This document shows positions 18,546 to 26,377 of a DNA stretch of 64,000 bases, piece after piece. Where the stretch lies: positions 806,001 to 870,000 of the forward strand of contig NZ_MTQP01000068.1 of NCBI RefSeq assembly GCF_001984175.1, written 5' to 3'. How positions within the stretch are numbered: position 1 is the stretch's first letter; the number at the start of each line of letters is the position of its first letter. Made by a program: the position numbers and the translations under genes. The DNA is from Saccharothrix sp. ALI-22-I. Its GTDB lineage: Bacteria; Actinomycetota; Actinomycetes; Mycobacteriales; Pseudonocardiaceae. The notes under the pieces were generated by a model that saw only the letters and a program-made list of their open reading frames with translations, made no database searches and had not been told where the DNA came from.

Positions 18546-18934
18546 GTGCTCGCGGCCTGATTCTGGATACCGGTGCGCTGATCCACGTCGAGGGAAATCC
18601 CAGGGGACGCGTCTACGGGGCATGTCGCGACGCACTGGAGGCGGGCGCGCCCGCACTCCTGCCCACGGTCGTGCTGGCGCAGGTGTGGCGGGCGAGCCCC
18701 CGGCAGGCGCCGGTCGCGATGCTGCGCCGGATGTGCAGGTCTGTTCCCTTCAGCGAGGACGTAGCGGAAGCGGCCGGCCGGTTGCTCGCCTTGGCCGGCA
18801 CTGCGGATGTCGTGGACGCGGCGGTCGTCATCGGGGCGATCAGCCACGGTTGTGCCGTGCTGACTTCGGACCCTGGAGACCTCGGGAAACTCGCAGACGC
18901 GGCCGGAGTGCATGTGCCGCTCGTTGTCATCTGA
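18542..18934 (+). CDS. PIN-domain toxin (VapC-like)
   Basis: 130 aa, TTG start overlapping the antitoxin stop. PIN acidic residues are present: LILDTGALIHVEG (Asp9), a mid-protein acidic SEDVAEAA, DVVDAAVV and the C-terminal LTSDPGDL. VapC toxins are Mg-dependent ribonucleases acting on tRNA or rRNA. Length matches the family. The pair sits between the intact dus gene and a dus fragment. Confidence 0.8.
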   Translation: MSARGLILDTGALIHVEGNPRGRVYGACRDALEAGAPALLPTVVLAQVWRASPRQAPVAMLRRMCRSVPFSEDVAEAAGRLLALAGTADVVDAAVVIGAISHGCAVLTSDPGDLGKLADAAGVHVPLVVI

Positions 18935-18941
18935 CTGTTGT

Positions 18942-18957
18942 TGTCAACGTGTTGACA
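18942..18957. promoter_or_regulatory. palindrome TGTCAAC-GT-GTTGACA after the toxin gene
   Basis: Seven-bp perfect arms separated by 2 bp, immediately at the edge of the dus fragment. The half-site is the same as in the twin palindromes at 37350-37394 (spacer 4 bp there). Could be a regulator site, a small terminator or a junction scar. Confidence 0.4.
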
Positions 18958-19087
18958 CCGGGCAGCCGAGGTTGATGTCGATGTGGTCGGCGCGGTCCTC
19001 GGCCACGATGATCTTCGCGGCTTCGGGCATCGGCTTCGGGTCCACGCCGTAGAGCTGCATCGAGCGTGGGCTCTCGTCCTCAGCGAA
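18956..19087 (-). pseudogene. internal fragment of a dus gene (duplicated)
   Basis: These 132 bases align without gaps to 17231-17362 of the intact dus gene, with 9 mismatches by eye (about 93% identity). In the dus frame they encode residues 75-118, including DESPRSMQLYGVDPK and LGCPV with the catalytic Cys region, then hit a stop (Ser-Thr-Arg-stop). There is no start, no FMN site and no barrel, so it cannot be functional. Direct orientation with respect to dus. It overlaps the last codons of the next minus-strand gene by 8 bases. Confidence 0.85.
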
Positions 19088-19694
19088 ACGCCCGCACCCG
19101 CCACGTCGGCTCCAGCGCCAGGACGTGGCCGGTCATCGAGGTGATGTCGGCGTCCGCGGCCGCTTCGGTGCGCAGCCGGGGCACCTGCTCGGCGTACCGG
19201 CGGTGGGTCGCGGCGTCGGGCCAGAACGTGGCGACGAGGTAGCGGCGCGCGGCGAGGCCCGTGAGGACCCCTCCGAGCACACCTGCGGCCTCCATCGCCG
19301 GGGCCCACACTCGGTGCTGGACGTTCCGGAAGTGCTCCTCCGCACCCTCGGCGAGGTGGCAGTCCGCGACGCGCAGCACTCCGCCGTCCATCGCCTCGGC
19401 CACGTCCGCTGCCGCGCCGGACATCGTGAGGGCCACCTCGCCGAGGGCGACCGAGATCCCGGTGTAGCCGCCGGCGTCGGCCACCGCGTCGTGCCGGTCG
19501 CGCAGGAACACCCCGTGGCTGTCGGTGTCCGCCCACAACGCCAACACGTGCGCACGGCTGGTTCGCGAGTCCCAGCCGCCCACTTGCCCGACCAGTCCCG
19601 GCTGGTCGGCGATGACCGACCACCTCCGCTGGGTCGCGGCGAACGCGTCGCGCGCGTCGATCGGCACGTCACAGGTGATCCACTTGGCGAGCAC
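19080..19694 (-). CDS. DUF4937/ABM-fold double-domain protein
   Basis: 204 aa from GTG 19694, chosen because GGGGAGG lies at ideal spacing and the family starts with LAKWI. Two ferredoxin-like alpha-beta repeats are visible (LAKWITCDVP...; then LRVADCHLAEG...), with HVLALWADTDSHGVFLRD and YLVATFWPDAATHRRY. This resembles the YdbC/DUF4937 group of dimeric alpha-beta-barrel proteins. No enzymatic activity can be assigned. Its 3' end runs into the duplicated dus fragment. Confidence 0.65.
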   Translation of the reverse strand: MLAKWITCDVPIDARDAFAATQRRWSVIADQPGLVGQVGGWDSRTSRAHVLALWADTDSHGVFLRDRHDAVADAGGYTGISVALGEVALTMSGAAADVAEAMDGGVLRVADCHLAEGAEEHFRNVQHRVWAPAMEAAGVLGGVLTGLAARRYLVATFWPDAATHRRYAEQVPRLRTEAAADADITSMTGHVLALEPTWRVRAFR

Positions 19695-19897
19695 CGGCAC
19701 CTCCCCGTCCGTCGAGGGCAATGATCCAACCTCGTCCGAGGTGGAGGTCAACCCATCAGGCGACGATCACCGCTCGACGGGGCGGTGGCACGACCCGCTT
19801 GGTCGGTGATCGGGTAAGTGGAGGACCGCAGCGTCAGCCGGCCGCTACCCCTTGGACGGCAACGTGACCGCCGGCTTACCGCGCCGCGTGCAAGCGC

Positions 19898-20383
19898 TCA
19901 CAGCTCCACTCCCCAGTCGTTGCACCGCATCCACCGACCGGGCGGGTACTCGAAATCGGCTTCACCCAGCAGTGTGAAGCCCGCCTTGCGGCACACCGCG
20001 TTCGACGCCGCGTGGTCCACCGACGGGAACGCCCGCGCCCACCGGTGCGTCCTCTCCGCCCGTGCGGCCTGCACCACCGCCCGCGCCGCCGCCGCGGCCA
20101 CCCCGCGCCCCTGGAACTCCGGCAGGACGCCCCACCCGACCTCCCAGACCGCCTCACCCTGCCAGGACCGCACCCAGTACCCGACGCTGCCCGCGGGCGC
20201 TCCGTCGACCTCCACCCGGAACATCCGGCCGTCGCCCGGCACGAGGTAGCGCCGGTGGCGGTCGAGGACCCGCGCCTCGGGCTCCGGGCCGCCGAGGTGG
20301 GTCGTCAACTCCGGTGCGTTCAGCCGCCGCAGCAATCCGAGGTCACCCTCGGACCACGGCTCCACGCGGACGTTCGCGGTCAT
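19898..20383 (-). CDS. GNAT family N-acetyltransferase
   Basis: 161 aa from ATG 20383. The longer frame from 20551 is rejected because its first 56 residues are Arg-rich and non-native. It has the acetyl-CoA loop VLPEFQGRGVAAAA (Q/RxxGxG/A type), strand EVGWGVLP and the terminal beta-alpha RKAGFTLLGEADFEYP. A RimJ/RimL-like small-molecule or protein acetyltransferase; substrate unknown. Confidence 0.8.
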   Translation of the reverse strand: MTANVRVEPWSEGDLGLLRRLNAPELTTHLGGPEPEARVLDRHRRYLVPGDGRMFRVEVDGAPAGSVGYWVRSWQGEAVWEVGWGVLPEFQGRGVAAAAARAVVQAARAERTHRWARAFPSVDHAASNAVCRKAGFTLLGEADFEYPPGRWMRCNDWGVEL

Positions 20384-20430
20384 GGGGTCAGGATGCCGGC
20401 GTGGTCTGACAATTCCGGTGTTCCAGCAGG

Positions 20431-20904
20431 TCAGAACGGCACGGTGAGGCAGCCGAGACGGGCTCCGGCGGTGCCCGCGTGACCGGGTTCGGTGTGCGTG
20501 TGCTCTTCGTGCAGCACGACCGACTTCGCCCGCCGTTCGCCGAACTGCCACTTGACCCGCGTGTACGCCACGCCCCGGCCTTTCGCGTTGGTGGTGAAAT
20601 CCAGCCAGATCTCGTTGCGCGGGTTGGCGAAGGCCGGATCGGTCGCCCCGCCCTGGACGTGCTGGTAGTGCGGTCCGGAGTCAGCCGGGGCGGGCCCGCA
20701 CGGGTTCACGTGCGCGTGCGCGCCGTAGTCCCGGTTGGGCAGCAGACCGGTGGTGTGCAGCATCACGACCGTGCCGCCCGCGATCGGTACGGACGCCACC
20801 ACGGCCCGTGCACCGGCGGGCACGCGCGGGTCGTAGCTGATCAGTTCCCCGGACACGACGGGCGTGAACGAGGCCGCGAGAGCGAGTGCCACAGCGAGGT
20901 GCAT
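20431..20904 (-). CDS. secreted Cu/Zn superoxide dismutase-like protein
   Basis: 157 aa with a signal peptide (MHLAVALALAASFTPVVSG). It has the SOD-type metal-region pattern HAHVNPC, then HYQH, and a C-terminal GHAGTAGARLGC, with a Cys pair that could match the family disulfide and an Arg near the end. The usual bridging His-rich loop is short. It may be a SOD-fold protein without full dismutase activity. Exported. The start at 20904 is chosen over 20937 because it opens the signal peptide. Confidence 0.7.
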   Translation of the reverse strand: MHLAVALALAASFTPVVSGELISYDPRVPAGARAVVASVPIAGGTVVMLHTTGLLPNRDYGAHAHVNPCGPAPADSGPHYQHVQGGATDPAFANPRNEIWLDFTTNAKGRGVAYTRVKWQFGERRAKSVVLHEEHTHTEPGHAGTAGARLGCLTVPF

Positions 20905-21130
20905 GAAACCTCTGTAACCCGCCGCGCGCGGGCACACCAGTCAAGTCACCCGTTCCAGCGGTACACGGGGTTTCCGGCAGTCAGGGGTCGCATGAGGACG
21001 GTCCCGGGCCGGCGTCGCGGCCGGACGTGATCCACGACACGGGAACTACTTGATCAACCGTCGCGTCTGTCAGGAAGAAGAAACCAACTGCCAACGGTCC
21101 GAGTTGGTTACCAACAAAGAGGAGATCTCC

Positions 21131-21610
21131 TTGCGTGCCCCCAAGTTTTCCCTGATCGTCGCCGCTCTGGCCGCCGTTACCGTCGGCGTGGCCCCGATCG
21201 CGAGCGCGGCGCCGACGTCGGCCGGGCAGGCGGCAGCCGCTCCGTCGGTGTCGTTCCGGTCCGGGGGGCATGACGGTTTCGACCGAGTGGTGTTCGAGTT
21301 CGCGGGTGCCAACGCGCCCACGAAGTTCACCTGGAAGGCGATCGACACCCAGCGCCCGGCGTGGGGACCGTCGGGCGAGCCGGTCGAGAACCTGCCGGGG
21401 AAGTACTTCCTCCACATCGCCGCGGAGTCGCCGCAGGTGACGGTGACCGGTAAGAACCCCGCGAGCTACAGCCACTCCAACGTCAAGGGCGCCGTGGTGA
21501 ACGACATGGGCCACGGCGGCACCATCGAGTTGGCGGTCGGCCTGGCCCGCAACAAGTCGTACACGGTCACGCCCGAGGGCAAGAAGCTGATCATCGACAT
21601 CAAGCACTGA
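21131..21610 (+). CDS. secreted AMIN-like domain protein
   Basis: 159 aa from TTG 21131, preceded by AAAGAGGAG at good spacing. It has a signal peptide (about 1-30, ending ASAAP) and a single beta-rich domain with SGGHDGFDRVVFEF, YFLHIAAES and a conserved terminal TVTPEGKKLIIDIKH. This matches the actinobacterial AMIN-like exported domain, thought to bind cell-envelope components. The role is inferred from the fold only. Confidence 0.75.
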   Translation: MRAPKFSLIVAALAAVTVGVAPIASAAPTSAGQAAAAPSVSFRSGGHDGFDRVVFEFAGANAPTKFTWKAIDTQRPAWGPSGEPVENLPGKYFLHIAAESPQVTVTGKNPASYSHSNVKGAVVNDMGHGGTIELAVGLARNKSYTVTPEGKKLIIDIKH

Positions 21611-21624
21611 CCCGCGGGGGCGGT

Positions 21625-21651
21625 GGACCGGTCGTGCATCACGGCCGGTCC
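21625..21651 (+). terminator. terminator hairpin after the AMIN-like gene
   Basis: Stem GGACCGGTCGTG against CACGGCCGGTCC (11 of 12 pairs Watson-Crick, one mismatch) with a 3-nt CAT loop, 14 bases after the stop. Confidence 0.65.
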
Positions 21652-21653
21652 TG

Positions 21654-22164
21654 ATCCGCGCTGATGGCGGCCGTACGCGAGCAGGGCGAACGCCGCGCCT
21701 TGGCCTTCGTGATCGTTGGACAAGGTCACCGCTCGGCTTAGATGGGCGACGGCCGCACCGACGTGATCGGCCTTGCGCAGCTCGTTGCCGTACATCCGGA
21801 GTGCGTGCGCGAGAAACGCGGAATCGCCCAGTCGTTCGGCGACCACCAGCGCCTTGCCGGTCCAGCGCGCCGCTGCGGCCAAGCGCTCTTCGGGCAGAAC
21901 CGTGCCCAGCGAGACGCCCAATGCCGCTCTGCCCTGCCCGAGCACTCGGGCGATGTGACGTCGCGTCGCCACATCGCTGATTGTTCGCCGACCGGTCTCG
22001 ATCATTGAGACGTAGGTCTTGTCATAGCCGAGCAGTGCGGCGAGTCGTTCTTGATTGAGCTGGTTCAGCTTCCGGTACAGACGCAGGATCGTCGCCAGGT
22101 CGCGGCTGCGCAGTGCGGCGGCGGCCTCGGGAGCCGACCACAGCCGGACTGCCGGCGTAAGCGT
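21654..22164 (-). pseudogene. decayed XRE-TPR regulator with internal deletion
   Basis: The minus-strand frame encodes a clear XRE helix-turn-helix: LRSRDLATILRLYRKLN, then QERLAALLGYDKTYVSMIE and TGRRTISDVATRRHIAR. It then jumps directly to a C-terminal TPR-like part, ARVALG-type GRAALGVSLGTVLPEERL and WTGKALVVAERLGDSAFLAHALRM. In intact relatives more than 60 residues separate these parts. There is no in-frame start codon before the HTH, and the C-terminal homology ends near 21654 without a stop, running on into antisense of the AMIN-like gene. Its 5' part overlaps the end of the NUDIX frame. Confidence 0.75.
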
Positions 22165-22555
22165 GGAACGCGAACCAGTTCGCGATTGAGCGCTTGCAAC
22201 CGTCCGGCATGTTCAGGCTTTGCGCCTCGGGCTCGGTGAACAGGCCGATTTCCTTGTTTTCATGGGAGAGCACGGGCTCTGCGTCGCCGTCCGGGTAGCA
22301 GCCGTAGGTCACGATGAACACGTTCTTCGCGGCCACAGTGATGTAGTACATCCACGTGTCGAGGATCGGGCCGGTGGTGACCTTCCACCGAGTCTCCTCG
22401 GTGATCTCGCGTGCTACGCATTGTTCGGGCGTCTCTCCCGGTTCGATCCGTCCGCCGGGAAGCTCCCACTCGTCGCGCTCGTTTTTCAGCAACAGCCCCC
22501 GGTCGTCACGTACCACCACGCCCTTGATCGAGACGGGATAGACGATCTGACTCAC
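22022..22555 (-). CDS. NUDIX hydrolase
   Basis: 177 aa. The Nudix box GGRIEPGETPEQCVAREITEE is present (by parts: GGRIEPGE, then REITEE); the usual Gly after EE is replaced (TRW). A VSHENKEIGLF-type loop and KRSIANWFAFHA follow. It hydrolyses a nucleoside-diphosphate-linked substrate that I cannot name. I choose GTG 22555 because an earlier GTG at 22570 lies only 3 bases from the tRNA-Lys CCA end and has no RBS. The last 40 residues (GSRGRRRTAQPRPG...) are out-of-frame remnants of the XRE gene, so the native C-terminus was probably lost. Confidence 0.75.
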   Translation of the reverse strand: MSQIVYPVSIKGVVVRDDRGLLLKNERDEWELPGGRIEPGETPEQCVAREITEETRWKVTTGPILDTWMYYITVAAKNVFIVTYGCYPDGDAEPVLSHENKEIGLFTEPEAQSLNMPDGCKRSIANWFAFHAYAGSPAVVGSRGRRRTAQPRPGDDPASVPEAEPAQSRTTRRTARL

Positions 22556-22573
22556 CGCTTTGACCTGCACGTT

Positions 22574-22649
22574 TGGTGGGCCGCCAGGGACTCGAACCCT
22601 GAACCCGAAGATTAAAAGTCTCCTGCTCTGCCAATTGAGCTAGCAGCCC
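22574..22649 (-). tRNA. tRNA-Lys (anticodon TTT)
   Basis: Complete cloverleaf on the minus strand. Acceptor GGGCTGC pairs with GCGGCCC (one G-U), anticodon loop CTTTTAA, T-loop GGTTCGAGTCC, and an encoded CCA end at 22574-22576. 76 nt including CCA. Confidence 0.95.
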
Positions 22650-22783
22650 TTGCGGGACAGCTTACCGAGGCGGGGGCGCTGGGTGAGCAGGGTGGTCGAC
22701 TCTTCGGTGTGGGTGCCCTCACATTCTGGCCCGTAGGCGGCGCTGCGGTGCAGGTCAGGGGCTTGTGGCCTACCGTGGGCCGG

Positions 22784-23641
22784 GTGCGGGTGGCTACTTG
22801 GAACGTGAACTCGGTGAAGCAGCGGGTACCGCGGTTGTTGCCGTGGTTGGACCAGCGGCAGCCTGATGTGGTGTGTCTCCAGGAGACGAAACTCGCCGAC
22901 GACGCGTTCACGGCGTTGCTCGGTGAGGAGTTGGCCGGCCGCGGGTACGAGGTGGCGGTGCACGGGGAGGCTCGGTGGAACGGGGTGGCGATCCTGTCCC
23001 GGGTCGGGTTGGACGACGTGGTCAAAGGGATCGAGGACGGGCCGGGGTTTCCGCACCCTGAGGCGCGGGCGGTGGCGGCCACGTGCGGTGGGGTGCGGGT
23101 GCACTCGGTTTACGTGCCGAACGGGCGGGCGCCCGATTCCGATCACTACCACTACAAGCTGGCGTGGCTGGCGGCGTTGCGGGACGTGGTGGCGGCTGGC
23201 CCAGACGCCTCCGTGGTCTGCGGTGACGTCAACATCGCGCCCACGGACGCCGACGTGTTCGACCCGGCGGCCTACATCGGCCAGACGCACGTGACGGCGC
23301 CCGAACGTGAAGCGTTGCGGGCGCTCCAAGCCACCGGCCTGCACGACGTGGTCCGCGACCGTTGGCCCAACGAACGGGTCTTCACCTACTGGGACTACCG
23401 CGCCGGCATGTTCCACCAGGACCTCGGGATGCGCATCGACCTGGTGCTGGCATCCGAACCGGTCGCCGCACGGGTGAAAGCCGCCTGGGTCGACCGGCAG
23501 GCCCGCAAGGGCACCGGACCGAGTGATCACGCACCGGTGATGGTCGACCTGGACGAAGCCCCCGACGGTGACATCGGGCCGATGGTGCCGCCGCCGTCCG
23601 CACCGCGCACCCGGAAGTCGGTCAAGCTCCCCCAGTCCTAG
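22784..23641 (+). CDS. xth: exodeoxyribonuclease III
   Basis: 285 aa from GTG 22784; earlier in-frame starts add 25 non-homologous residues. Endonuclease/exonuclease/phosphatase fold: ATWNVNSVKQR, CLQETKL (metal Glu), WNGVAILSR, VYVPNGR, GDVNIAPTDADV, FTYWDYRAGMF, GMRIDLVLAS and SDHAPV (catalytic Asp-His). It removes abasic sites and 3' blocks in base-excision repair. A short direct repeat of CCCAGTCCTAGC follows the stop. Confidence 0.93.
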   Translation: MRVATWNVNSVKQRVPRLLPWLDQRQPDVVCLQETKLADDAFTALLGEELAGRGYEVAVHGEARWNGVAILSRVGLDDVVKGIEDGPGFPHPEARAVAATCGGVRVHSVYVPNGRAPDSDHYHYKLAWLAALRDVVAAGPDASVVCGDVNIAPTDADVFDPAAYIGQTHVTAPEREALRALQATGLHDVVRDRWPNERVFTYWDYRAGMFHQDLGMRIDLVLASEPVAARVKAAWVDRQARKGTGPSDHAPVMVDLDEAPDGDIGPMVPPPSAPRTRKSVKLPQS

Positions 23642-23798
23642 CCCAGTCCTAGCCCGCCAGTTCGCCAGGTTCCAGGTCGGCGCTCCACGGCCTGCTCGTG
23701 TACTGACCCGTGTACTGATCGGGATGGTCCGACCGCGCTCTGTGATTCCGCTCAAGTTCCCCCGCGGAACGGGTTAAAGTCCCGCGAAAGGGGGGTAC

Positions 23799-24380
23799 AT
23801 GGGGCAGTTCTTCGCGGCGGCGCTGGGATTCCCGGTCGTTGTGCTGACCGTCCTGCTGGTGATCGTCATCGTCTACTGGCTCTTGGTCGCCGTCGGTGTG
23901 GCGGACGCGGACTGGGTCGAGTTGGACATCGGCGGCGCGCCCGTGACGGTCGGCGTCTCCCTGCTGATCGCCTTCTCCTGGTTCGCGAGCCTGGCCGGCA
24001 CGGTCCTGTTCACGCCGTCCTCGACGTTGGTGGGCGCGGCCGTGCTCGCCGGGGCACTGGTCGTCGGACTGGTGCTGACCCGGCTGATCATGACGCCGCT
24101 GAAGCGGCTGTTCCCGGCGGACCTGCCCGCGTCACGCCTGGACTTCGTCGGCCGCCCGTGCGTGATCCGCACCGGCCGGGTGACGCGGACCTTCGGCCAG
24201 GCCGAGGTCACCGCCGCGGACGGCTCGTCGGCACTGGTCCAGGTGCGGCAGCCGGGCCAGGACCCGATGACCGCGGGCACCACCGCACTGATCTTCGACT
24301 ACGACGCGGACGGCGAGTTCTTCTGGGTCGCGTCCTTGGAAATCGGACACAGCCCGACGCTCACACTGGGGGACCACTGA
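23799..24380 (+). CDS. NfeD/YqiJ-like membrane protein
   Basis: 193 aa, RBS AAAGGGGGG. Three hydrophobic segments (about 5-30, 48-68 and 75-97) are followed by a soluble C-terminal beta-barrel of OB-fold type, with RPCVIRTGRVTRTFGQAEV and SALVQVRQPG. Such NfeD-like proteins are classic partners of flotillins in bacterial membranes, and here the flotillin gene follows with a 1-base TGATG overlap. Likely a membrane anchor for the flotillin assembly. Confidence 0.8.
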   Translation: MGQFFAAALGFPVVVLTVLLVIVIVYWLLVAVGVADADWVELDIGGAPVTVGVSLLIAFSWFASLAGTVLFTPSSTLVGAAVLAGALVVGLVLTRLIMTPLKRLFPADLPASRLDFVGRPCVIRTGRVTRTFGQAEVTAADGSSALVQVRQPGQDPMTAGTTALIFDYDADGEFFWVASLEIGHSPTLTLGDH

Positions 24381-26377
24381 TGGATGTCATCACCACCGGG
24401 TTCGGCATTCTCGTCGCCGTCATCCTGGTCGTCGTGATCGGACTGCTGATCCTGATCAGCCGCCTGTTCCGCAAGATCGACCAGGGCAAGGCGCTGATCA
24501 TCTCCAAGGTGCGCAAGGTGGACGTCACGTTCACCGGCGCCGTGGTGCTGCCGGTGCTGCACCGCGCGGAGGTCATGGACATCTCGGTGAAGACCATCGA
24601 GATCCGCCGCGCCGGCCAAGAGGGCCTGATCTGCCAGGACAACATCCGGGCCGATATCCGCATCACGTTCTTCGTGCGGGTGAACAAGACCGTCGAGGAC
24701 GTCATCAAGGTCGCCCAGGCCATCGGCACCACCCGGGCCAGCGACGAGACCACGCTCCAGGAGCTGTTCAACGCCAAGTTCTCCGAGGCGCTGAAGACGG
24801 TCGGCAAGCAGCTCGACTTCGTCGACCTCTACACCAAGCGCGACGAGTTCCGCGACCGGATCATCCAGGTCATCGGCACCGACCTCAACGGCTACAGCCT
24901 GGAGGACGCGGCGATCGACTACCTGGAGCAGACGCCGATGGCGCAGCTCAACCCGTCGAACATCCTGGACGCCCAGGGCATCCGCAAGATCACCGAGCTG
25001 ACCGCGATCGAGCACGTCCGCACGAACGAGTTCACCCGCGGCGAGGAGAAGGAGATCACCCGCCAGAACGTCGAGGCGCGTGAGGCGATCCTGGAGCTGG
25101 AGCGCCGCCAGGCCGACGCGGAGATCAAGCAGCGCCGCGAGGTCGAGACGATGCGGGCCCGCGAGGAAGCCGAGATCGCCAAGGTGCAGGCGGAGGAACG
25201 GCTCAAGGCCAACACCGCGCACATCCGCACCGAGGAGCAGCTCGGCATCCAGACCGAGAACAAGGCGCGCGAGATCGCGGTGGCGGAGAAGAACCGCGAA
25301 CGGGTGATCGCGATCGAGACCGAGCGCATCGAGAAGGACCGGCTGCTGGAGGTCATCGGCCGGGAGCGGGAGACCGAGTTGTCCCGGATCTCCGCGAACA
25401 AGGAGGTCGAAGGCGAGAAGCGGGCCATCGCCGAGGTGGTGCGCGAGCGGATCGCGGTGGAGAAGACCGTGGCCGAGCAGGAGGAGATCATCAAGCGGCT
25501 GCGCGTGGTCGAGGAGGCCGAGCGGACCCGCCAGAGCATGGTGATCCACGCCGAGGCGGAGGCCCAGGAGGGCCTGGTCAAGGACATCAAGGCGGCCGAG
25601 GCCTCCGAGCAGGCCGCGAAGTTCAAGGCCCGTGAGGAACTCGTGCTCGCCGAGGCCCGGCAGCAGGCCGCCGAGCTGGACACCCGCGCCATGATCCGCC
25701 TCGCCGAGGGCAAGCAGGCCGAGGCGGCGGCGAGCGGGCTGGCCGAGGTGCAGGTGCGCGAACGGGACGCCGAGGCGATCGAGAAGGTCGGCCGCGCCGA
25801 AGCCGTCGTGGAGCGGGAGAAGGCCCTGGTGGAGGCGTTGGCGATCCGCGAGAAGCTGAAGGGCGAGGCCGAGGGCCTGTCCGACAAGGCAGGCGCGATG
25901 GCCGCGTTGGACGACGCCACCCGCGAGCACGAGGAGTACCGGCTGCGGTTGGACGCCGAGAAGCAGATCCGGCTCGCCGGGATCGACGTGCAGCGGCAGG
26001 TGGCCGAGTCGCAGGCGTTGGTGCTGGCCGCGGGCCTGGAGAAGGCCGATATCGACATCGTCGGCGGCGACAGCATGTTCTTCGACCGGATCGTCGGCGC
26101 CATCACGGTCGGCAAGCAGGTGGACGGGTTCGTCGAGCACTCCGACGTGGCGCAGGCCCTCGCCGGGCCGTGGCTGAACGGGTCGGCGAGCTTCACCGAC
26201 GACATCGGCCGGCTGCTCGGCTCGCTGAGCACCGGTGACGTGAAGAACCTGACGGTGTCCGCGCTGCTGCTCAAGCTGATCAGCTCCGGTGGTCCGGACG
26301 AGGGCAAGCTGCGTGAGCTGCTGGCCGCCGCCCAACGCCTGGGAGTGGCCGAGCGGCCGGTCGCGTCGCTGTCGTGA
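24380..26377 (+). CDS. flotillin-family (SPFH/band-7) protein
   Basis: 665 aa, starting at an ATG overlapping the upstream stop. It has an N-terminal membrane hairpin or segment (about 8-28), an SPFH domain (about 45-220, including VMDISVKTIEIRR and FFVRVNKTVEDVIKV), and a very long Ala/Glu/Arg heptad coiled coil (about 220-560) with AEAEAQEGLVKDIKAAEA. The tail has GGDSMFFDRIVGAITVGKQV. Flotillins build oligomeric scaffolds that organise membrane microdomains. The end overlaps the start of the giant ATPase gene (GTGA), so all three are translationally coupled. Confidence 0.9.
   Translation: MDVITTGFGILVAVILVVVIGLLILISRLFRKIDQGKALIISKVRKVDVTFTGAVVLPVLHRAEVMDISVKTIEIRRAGQEGLICQDNIRADIRITFFVRVNKTVEDVIKVAQAIGTTRASDETTLQELFNAKFSEALKTVGKQLDFVDLYTKRDEFRDRIIQVIGTDLNGYSLEDAAIDYLEQTPMAQLNPSNILDAQGIRKITELTAIEHVRTNEFTRGEEKEITRQNVEAREAILELERRQADAEIKQRREVETMRAREEAEIAKVQAEERLKANTAHIRTEEQLGIQTENKAREIAVAEKNRERVIAIETERIEKDRLLEVIGRERETELSRISANKEVEGEKRAIAEVVRERIAVEKTVAEQEEIIKRLRVVEEAERTRQSMVIHAEAEAQEGLVKDIKAAEASEQAAKFKAREELVLAEARQQAAELDTRAMIRLAEGKQAEAAASGLAEVQVRERDAEAIEKVGRAEAVVEREKALVEALAIREKLKGEAEGLSDKAGAMAALDDATREHEEYRLRLDAEKQIRLAGIDVQRQVAESQALVLAAGLEKADIDIVGGDSMFFDRIVGAITVGKQVDGFVEHSDVAQALAGPWLNGSASFTDDIGRLLGSLSTGDVKNLTVSALLLKLISSGGPDEGKLRELLAAAQRLGVAERPVASLS

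Noticed and set aside
18956-19087. attB/attR site of an element integrated in dus
   Set aside because: The copy is internal to dus, 132 bp and 7% diverged, and no integrase is present.
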